Shown piece by piece: positions 56,966 to 64,000 of a stretch of DNA of 64,000 nucleotides. The notes beneath the pieces are model-generated. The model saw only the letters and a list, made by a program, of their open reading frames with translations. It was not told where the DNA came from and made no database searches. This DNA comes from Cloeon dipterum (taxonomy: Eukaryota > Arthropoda > Insecta > Ephemeroptera > Baetidae), in assembly GCF_949628265.1 (NCBI RefSeq), contig NC_088787.1, forward strand, positions 14,002,501-14,066,500, written 5' to 3'. Within the stretch, counting starts at the first letter, position 1. The number at the start of each line of letters is the position of its first letter. The position numbers and the translations under genes are program-made.

Positions 56966-59900
56966 ATGCAGGACAAAAATGGAACAAAATGGTATGCGCA
57001 TCTCTTAATTTTCTGCTTAAATTTATTCAAGCTTTATATATGTACCGATAAAATTGTATTGCAATTCATTGCAACGCTGCGGGTTTAGGATTTTATATGA
57101 TCACGCACACCGTCTCTCACTGCTTGGCTGTGGCCCAAATCTAAGCGCCGCCTGGCACATGGCCTTGGTGCCAGCAGAAAGACACAACTGATTTTTCGCG
57201 CTGCAAGGCCATTGCCACTCGCATTACGTCATTATCTGTGTTAGCACCGAGATAAAATAAACACACTCTAGTTCCCCACAGTGAGCGCTGTTTCACTAAT
57301 TAACTGGAGAAGCAGCATAAACAATGTATCTTGTTTCATGATGGTATACAGTTGCACAGTCAACTGGTCCATTTTAAATAATTTCTTTTTTTGAATTCCC
57401 TTTATTCTTTACTGTATGCAACATAGGATGCAATAAAAGCTGTCACGTGAATGCAGCTGGAAAGGTTATAGGGGACAGGCAGAATGTACGCCGTTATGTC
57501 TGGCAGATGTATTGTTTAAATAAAGATCTATTAAAAAAACGCACTAAGTTCAATGCTGAATTTCTAACAACTATTTTCGGACCATTCATCTTAAATACCG
57601 AAATATTATCCTCCTCTGCGTTCAATTTCATTGAATGCTTTCCTGGGTCGTCTAGAATGCGAATTACGCATGACTTGTAAATCCATGGAACTTACAAAAA
57701 ATCTAATGCATGCCACAACCACTTATTCCTTGGCTTTCACTTTAAAATATGCGTTACAAGCACTGAGATAGTTGGAGCAGAGATGATAGTTTAAGTCTCT
57801 TCAGACAGTTCAGACAACCAAGGAGTATCCCAACAGACAAGCACGTAATTATAAATATTTTAAAAATCATTTCAACTTAAATTTAAAATTTACAAAAAAA
57901 TAACACCATAGTAAGTCACAATTAATGGCAGCGCTCGTAAAGCAAAAAATTTTGGAAACTGACTATAATAGTATTAAAAACTTATACTATTTAGTTTGCC
58001 TATTGCACACGAGTTTCGGTTTAGTTAAATGAAAATATAATCCTCATGAATTAATTTATTTGCTTGGTTACATTTTGTTTTATTTCCGCTAATTTTTACA
58101 CGAAATCTCAAGCTCATCGCTCTGCTCACAAACAAGAATTCAATCGCAAATCCATATAATTTAAATATTAAAGATGCAAATATTAGCGTTCCAATTTTCA
58201 AATTAATTTTTTCCGGTAGTCTTATAGGTTTAATTTTTTAAAGAAAGAGAAAAACCGGGTTTATAATAATTCAGGTTTCTAGTTTATAAAAGGTATTCAA
58301 GGGGACAAATCACAAAACATATTGAGATAGAGGGCTTTGAATTTTAGCCTTGAATTTTTTACATATGCTTCTAATCATCATGGGACCTTCAAATGAGCGA
58401 GCATGAAATGATGTGTACTTTTGAATTTTTTTAACCATTCTTAAAAATTATACGTAACTCTGCTTAACTGTCTAAATACAGCCCAAAACAATAATCTAAA
58501 TTGACTAAAAACGTTATAGACCGCATTAATAACTGGGAACGCCATATGTCATTTTGGCCGAGGAGAATATTTTCCAGCCCAAAAATATTTAAACAAAATA
58601 CATTTTCACAATATTACAAGTATATGACTTTCACATTCTTAGTCATATAATAAGGAAACCATTGCATGTTGTAGTTTTTAGTTTGAAAAAAAAGGTTCCT
58701 TTCTTCTTTCAACAATTTTTGAAAAACTGCAGACCACCAAGTTGACTTGAATGGAATCAAATAAAATTAATTCTCAAGGGCTGCGTGAGGTATTAAGCAG
58801 AATACATTCATTTCAGACGTGCTTTCTCTCTTTATCAATTCAGTTGAAATTAGAAGCAGCTTACTTGTTGTAGCTTCTCTTTAACATTCCAATTTTGAAA
58901 TTAAGTTATCTAAAGATTTTTAAAATTGTAGTTATATATGAACTTAGCATTTGGCTAGCACTTTTGAGAGCATGGAAGGAGTATATTTGTTAATATGTGA
59001 GAATCTGAGCAATGTTAGGGGCTAAATACCTATGTTTCTGGCTCACTCAAGTGCCATGACTAGATCAATCAGATTTGGAAGGATTTCGGGGGATTTTGCC
59101 CGTTTCGCGCCTTTCCAGCTTGTGGAACTTGATGTCATTTGAAAAAGTATCTAGCGTTTCAATAAAAGACCTTAGTGTATATAGGGTCAAACGTGGTGGT
59201 CCTTTTATTAACTTCGCGACTCCAACTGAGGCCACGGATTTTATTGGGATGCGAGTTTTTGCGAGTTGATCGTTATCAGTAGGCGCCCATCTCAGAGGAA
59301 ATAAACTGATAAAAAGTTAGTGTCAGGCAGATTGTTTGTCACCATTATGCATCAAAATATTTTTATTTACCGGTACTTTTCCAACGTGACATTTCTCCGA
59401 GAGAAATTAAATTTTCAAAATAATTACGGAATAAAATTTGCCATTAAAAGCATCAATTATAATGGCAAACTATCGTCTCCAAATATTGCGTAAACAAACA
59501 TCTAAATCGATGATAAAGATATAGTCTAAAACCAATAAAGAAAAGTTTATAAAAACGGTTAAAAATATTCCATCCAAAAATAACATCTGAAATCCACTGT
59601 TTTAAGTATAAGAACGCAACATCTTTTTTCAAATTTCTGGCCTCTATTGATTGAAAGGATTAAAAGGTCGTTTCAAGTTTAATGTACTCATTATTTCAAA
59701 CACTACATCACATATTCTCGTGAAACCTTTTATAAAATAAAGTTTATAAATTTTGTCTTCATCGTCATTAGTTTGTATCACAATAAAAAAGAATTTCTTT
59801 CAAAATAAATAGAAGCAACTAGAGAGGCTCAAATTTAAAAATAAATGCCCAATGCATTTTAATCAAGACACGCTTGATTATTTATGACGTGAAGAGATTG

Positions 59901-62900
59901 GTGCTCCATTTAACCTATGACTGGAGCAATTTTGTTTGCTCAAGACAAGACACGGCCTTTTAGTTAGTTCGTCGTCAAACAAATGTATCTCGCTGCTCCA
60001 GTCGCACTATCAAAAGCAGACGGTTCACGCTGCTCCCACACACGACTACAATGCTTCTCCACAAAATCTAAAATTCAACTATTTGAAGGGCCCGCGTACC
60101 AACCGACGAAATGGAGCCAGATGAGAAGAAAGGAAAAAGGAACGAGAAGAAGGGCAAGCGGGATGAGATGCCAAGGCTTGGCGCCAACGTTCTCTCTGCT
60201 CTCGTCTACTGGTGGACACTGCCAATATTCAAAAGAGTGCAAGAAAAGGAAGTCCTGGAGTTGGAAGACTTGTATCTTCCACTGCCAGAGCACGAGGCTA
60301 ACTATCTCGGCAACAAACTAGAAAGGTAAGTTGGTAAAATAAATAGTATTTAGATAATAAAAGTGTTTGATATATTTTACGGTAGTACATAAATTAAATT
60401 TGCATATTCAAAAATAATTTTTTCAATTAGTTATATTGAAGTACAATAATTTATTTAGGAACTGGAATGCAGCTGTTGCAAAGAGAGGGCCTCATAATCC
60501 ACCGAGAATTTTGTTTGTTCTGCTGCAAACCATTTGGAAAGAGTTCCTCTTAGCAGCTTGTGTGATTTTCACAAATGACGTAGTGATAAGGTCAGTCTAT
60601 TTACTTTTCTTGCACCGATCTCTTTGTTCATATTTGTTTTAACGTACAAAATAAACAGGACGATTCAGCCGTTATTCTTGGGCCAATTGCTCATGTATTT
60701 CCGTGAAGGGCCGCCGAAGGACGGGTCACCGGAAGTGACTTACGAGGAAGCGTGGTACTTGGCTGGCATAATTGTCTTGCTGCAGACGTTCAGCGTTTTC
60801 CTTTTCAATCACCATTTGTTTATTGCTGTGCAAAATGGAACCAGAATGAAAGCTTCGACGTGCACGCTGATTTTTAGAAAGGTATTTAGTTATATTAATT
60901 TTTGCAGAAAACGATAAATTAACACATTTCCAATCCTGCCGATGCAAGGCGTTGAGACTTAGCAAAACTAGTCTTGGGCAAACAGCCACTGGACAAATCG
61001 TAAACCTGCTCGCAAATGACGTCAGCCGATTTGACATGATTTCAATGTTCTCAAATTTGATGTGGACGTCCGTGGTCGTCTTTGTGGTCGCCAGTGCACT
61101 CATTTATAGACAGATTGGAACAGCCGGACTTTACGGAGTCGCAGTCGTTTTGGTCGTCTGCCCGCTCCAATGTGAGCTTATATTAATTATTCTGATAGTG
61201 AGATAAAAATAACAAGTTTTCATCGTCGCTGACTAAAAATCAATGAAAAAAAAACTTTTAATCAACAAATGAAGCATTTGTTTTTGTTTATTTTACTAAC
61301 AAGAATTTAGCCAACCTCGAGTGGATGCTGTTTATAAAAATTGATTATTTTAATAATTTGTTTTATATGCGTAATTTCAGCATACACCGGCACCTTGACG
61401 TCTAGGTACAGAGGCAAAACAGCATTGAGAACGGACCACAGAGTAAGATTGATGAATGAAGTGATCAACGGAATCCTGGCCATTAAATTGTACGCTTGGG
61501 AAAAGCCTTTTGGGGTCCTGATTTCAACGGCTCGAAAGTGAGTACTGCGTTTTCAAGTTGCAACGTGATAATTGTTTACGGCTGTTTTAGAGTGGAGATT
61601 AAGTGGATACGCCTCGCGTCTTTTGTGCGAGGCCTGTACATGACTTTTAACTTGTTCACAACGAGAATGGCCCTCTTCTGCACGCTCCTCTCCTACGCAC
61701 TGTCCGGCAACAGTTTGGCACCAGAAGACGTTTTTGTTATTTCCGCCTACTTTGGACTCTTGTCACAAACAATGTCCGGCGTTTTTGTGCGCGGAGTTGC
61801 GGAGTTTTTAGAGGCGTGGGTATCGACGAAAAGAATAGAGACTTTCCTGCTGCGAGATGAGTTTGATGGACGACCCGCGGGTATTGAGATAAAATCTTGA
61901 TTTTATGTTTCTCTAAATGGCACTTGTTGTAGAGATCAAAGAAGGTGTAATTGAGGGGAACGGTAAGTCATTCTTTCGCACTTCTATATGCGAGGAGAAG
62001 GGGCTACCTGAAGAGTCAAACGGCATCCCATTAAAGGATATACCGCTAATCGATGACAGCCAGTATGATTTGAACTTAATTGCAGGTAGATTACTAAGCG
62101 CATTCGATTTCTTTTTAAATAAAAATTCGTTTTTTCCAGATCGCAATCCGACGAAAGGAGTAACAAACTCGAATGAGCCTCAGCCAGGCCGCATCCTCAT
62201 AGAAAACGCATCTGCTTGTTGGGTTCAAGGCGGCGATATTACGCTGAGAAATATCAATTTGAAAGTGAAGCCAGGGACACTAGTGGCAGTGACCGGCGCG
62301 GTCGGCGCAGGGAAATCGTCCCTGATTCAGGCCCTGCTGGGTGAGCTACCCTGGAGCTCAGGGAAGGGCGGCGTGGAGGCACGTGCCGTCTCCTACTCGT
62401 CACAGGAGCCTTGGATTTTCTCCGGCAGCATCCGCGAGAATATTTTGTTTGGCCGAGCGTTTGACAGGCGTCATTACCACAAAGTATAAAAATAATAATC
62501 TTTACAAATTGAGATAGATCAAACATGAATATTTTAGTATACCACGATTATTTTTAAATTTGATTAGTTTGTCTAATTTTTTAATATCGTTTATAAAGGT
62601 GCTGAAAGCATGCTGTCTGCAACCCGACCTTGATAGGATGCCAGACGGTGATGCTACATTGGTCGGCGAGCGCGGCGGTGCGCTGAGCGGTGGCCAAAAG
62701 GCGCGAATCACCCTTGCCAGGGCTGCTTACGCCACTCAAGTCGACGCTTTTCTCCTCGACGAGCCGCTTGCCGCCTTAGACGTGAAAGTTGCCAAAGACG
62801 TATACGAGGGTTGTGTGGAAAAACTCCTGAAAGGAACCACTCGAGTGTTAGTCACCAACCGAACGGACCTTATTGAGAGTGCAGACATAATCATCTATTT

Positions 62901-64000
62901 TGACAAGGGACAGATCAATGATATGGTGAGTATGCGCCATCTGGTCTATCACCAAAATTTTAATTCATATTTTTAAAAAGGGCACTTACGAGGAACTGCA
63001 TAGCAGGGGAAAATTTTCGGAAATTGCTAGAGACCGGGCCAATGACGACTTGGAATCTGAAGATGGTGATAGGGCTTGCACGCCACTCAACTCAATGTCC
63101 AGACAAAATTCCACCAGCTCCAAACATAGCTTGAACCAGGAGGAAGCTAATGATGAAGCCCATGCGAAGCCTAAACTTGAAGCTGAGAAAAATATGATGG
63201 GTTCGGTCGACATTTCCGTGTACAAAAACTACTTCCTCATGGGCGGAAATTGCTTTATGCTATTCTGCATGACCGCTCTCTTCATTTGTACTCAAGTGGC
63301 TGTGAGCGCCGCCGACTACTGGGTCGCGTTCTGGACAAGGACAGAACAAAGGCGAACAGCTATCAATCTCTATCTGAACGAAACAGAGGACTCCTCGGAC
63401 GAAGGTATATTTTGAAATTAAAAGTGTTTATTGTAATTAAAAAATCAAATTTAGTCTTGTTCGAGGAATATGAAAACTTGCTCTCGACCGACACTTGCGT
63501 GGCCATCTACACAGGAATCCTTGTCTTTCTGTTCATCGTTGGAAATTTGCGATCAATTACATTCTACATCGTAGCAATGAGATCCTCGAGAGGGATTCAC
63601 GACAAAATGTTTAAATCCCTCGTACACGCACCCATGCATTTCTTCTCGTGGAACCCAGCAGGCAGAATCTTAAACAGGTAACGCCATAAATTCAATTCAT
63701 TTTATTTCCCCGATTAAAATTAATAATGATGACTGTTAAAACGTGTTGTAAAGCCCGCGAGCTGCCGACAAGGGGACAAACCCTTCGCGGAAAACTATTT
63801 TAATCTGCCCTAAAAAATGTAAATGATAAGTTAAAGTCTTATCTTTTGTAAAATTTGCGTTCCCCACAGCTGAATACATTTAATTTTTACAGATTCGCAC
63901 GAGATCTCAGCGGAGTTGATGAAAATTTGCCCAAAGCTACGCTGGATGCGCTTCAGTATTTTTCATACATGTTTGGTAGCGTCATCCTTGTGGGCATCGT
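56966..64000 (+). CDS. ABCC4-like: ABCC4-like full ABC transporter, copy 2, 3' end outside window
   Basis: Tandem paralogue of the upstream gene. Exons: 56966-56991, 60089-60325, 60459-60590, 60659-60881, 60949-61171, 61381-61537, 61591-61880, 61933-62085, 62140-62483, 62599-62925, 62981-63404, 63455-63677, 63893 to beyond 64000. About 955 codons are visible, reaching TMD2. Parts: VLSALVYWWTLPIFKR N-terminus, TMD1, NBD1 with Walker A GAVGAGKSS, LSGGQ, Walker B FLLDEP, and VTNR in place of a switch-His motif; an acidic linker; first TMD2 helices. Exons 3, 5, 6 and 7 have exactly the lengths of their counterparts in copy 1 (132, 223, 157, 290 nt). Copy 2 has three extra introns (62086-62139, 62926-62980, 63405-63454). 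The first exon is inferred from copy 1: phase, W-split codon and following VPT all agree. If it is wrong, translation would begin at 60111. NBD2 lies past the edge. Confidence 0.9.
56992..60088 (+). other. Intron 1 of ABCC copy 2 (predicted)
   Basis: The intron runs from a GTATGC donor to a TTTGAAG acceptor, 3.1 kb, compared with 857 bp in copy 1. It is AT-rich from 57700 on. Open frames inside it (57447-57680, 59075-59269) resemble no known protein. It contains a dispersed repeat at 59237-59310. Large first introns often carry regulatory elements; nothing specific was recognised. Confidence 0.6.
59237..59310 (-). repeat. Dispersed repeat in intron 1 of ABCC copy 2
   Basis: A 74-bp minus-strand counterpart of the repeat at 52951-53026, with matching ends and a shared core. 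The opposite orientation to the copy in the paralogue argues against it being inherited with the gene duplication. Confidence 0.5.
62086..62139 (+). other. 54-bp in-frame, stop-free mini-intron (or optional exon)
   Basis: The segment starts with GTAGATTA after TTGCAG and ends TTTTTTCCAG, is AT-rich, and falls in the 47-60 bp size range of the neighbouring introns. Its length is a multiple of three and it contains no stop in the reading frame, so retention would add 18 residues before NBD1. Copy 1 has no intron at this place and no equivalent residues, which favours removal. Confidence 0.7.

Noticed and set aside
60111..60329. ATG at 60111 as the start of ABCC copy 2
   Set aside because: The frame is open back to a splice acceptor at 60088, and the micro-exon at 56966 restores the same N-terminus organisation as copy 1. 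Kept only as the fallback start.
61917..62489. Open frame beginning at 61917 as a separate small protein
   Set aside because: It is the read-through of two ABCC copy 2 exons with the 54-bp intron. The ATG lies in the preceding intron.

Overview
The window is animal nuclear DNA, most likely from an insect or another arthropod. Evidence: spliced genes with 47-60 bp GT-AG introns, an AT-rich background with many microsatellites, degenerate non-LTR retrotransposon pieces, and short ABCC (MRP4-type) transporters, a class expanded in insects. The species is not identifiable from the sequence alone. Nothing prokaryotic (operon, CRISPR array, phage) was seen.

Layout. Bases 1 to about 32,800 hold no protein gene I can support. 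This is an intergenic or intronic desert in which GC-richer islands of roughly 0.4-1.5 kb, often with (CT)n, (GGC)n or (CTCG)n tracts and TAATTA-type sites, alternate with AT-rich spacers about every 2 kb. A very GC-rich block at 23.1-23.5 kb ends in a strong splice donor on the minus strand and may be the first exon of a gene extending leftwards. Pieces of one non-LTR retrotransposon family lie at 26.4, 31.5 and 46.5-47.0 kb, with a separate frameshifted reverse-transcriptase piece at 46.0-46.4 kb. Two uninterrupted plus-strand coding regions lie close together: a 233-residue Ser/Lys-rich protein (32,869-33,570) and a 183-residue Pro-rich, His-Gly-repeat protein (34,753-35,304). Both end in a poly-Ser plus acidic tail. 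From 35.4 to 49.4 kb the desert resumes. It contains a long imperfect inverted repeat at 42.1-42.5 kb.

From 49,481 to the right edge lie two tandem, co-oriented ABCC4-like full transporters. The first is complete: 15 exons, 1,398 codons plus stop, and the summed exon length is an exact multiple of three. The second starts 518 bp after the first one's stop codon and runs off the window. Its real first coding exon appears to be a 26-nt exon at 56,966, separated by a 3.1 kb intron from the ATG at 60,111 that a simple reading would pick. Several exon lengths are identical between the two copies, and the second copy has three introns that the first lacks. Both should be membrane exporters of organic anions or conjugates. 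Both NBD1 copies have Asn where the switch His is expected.
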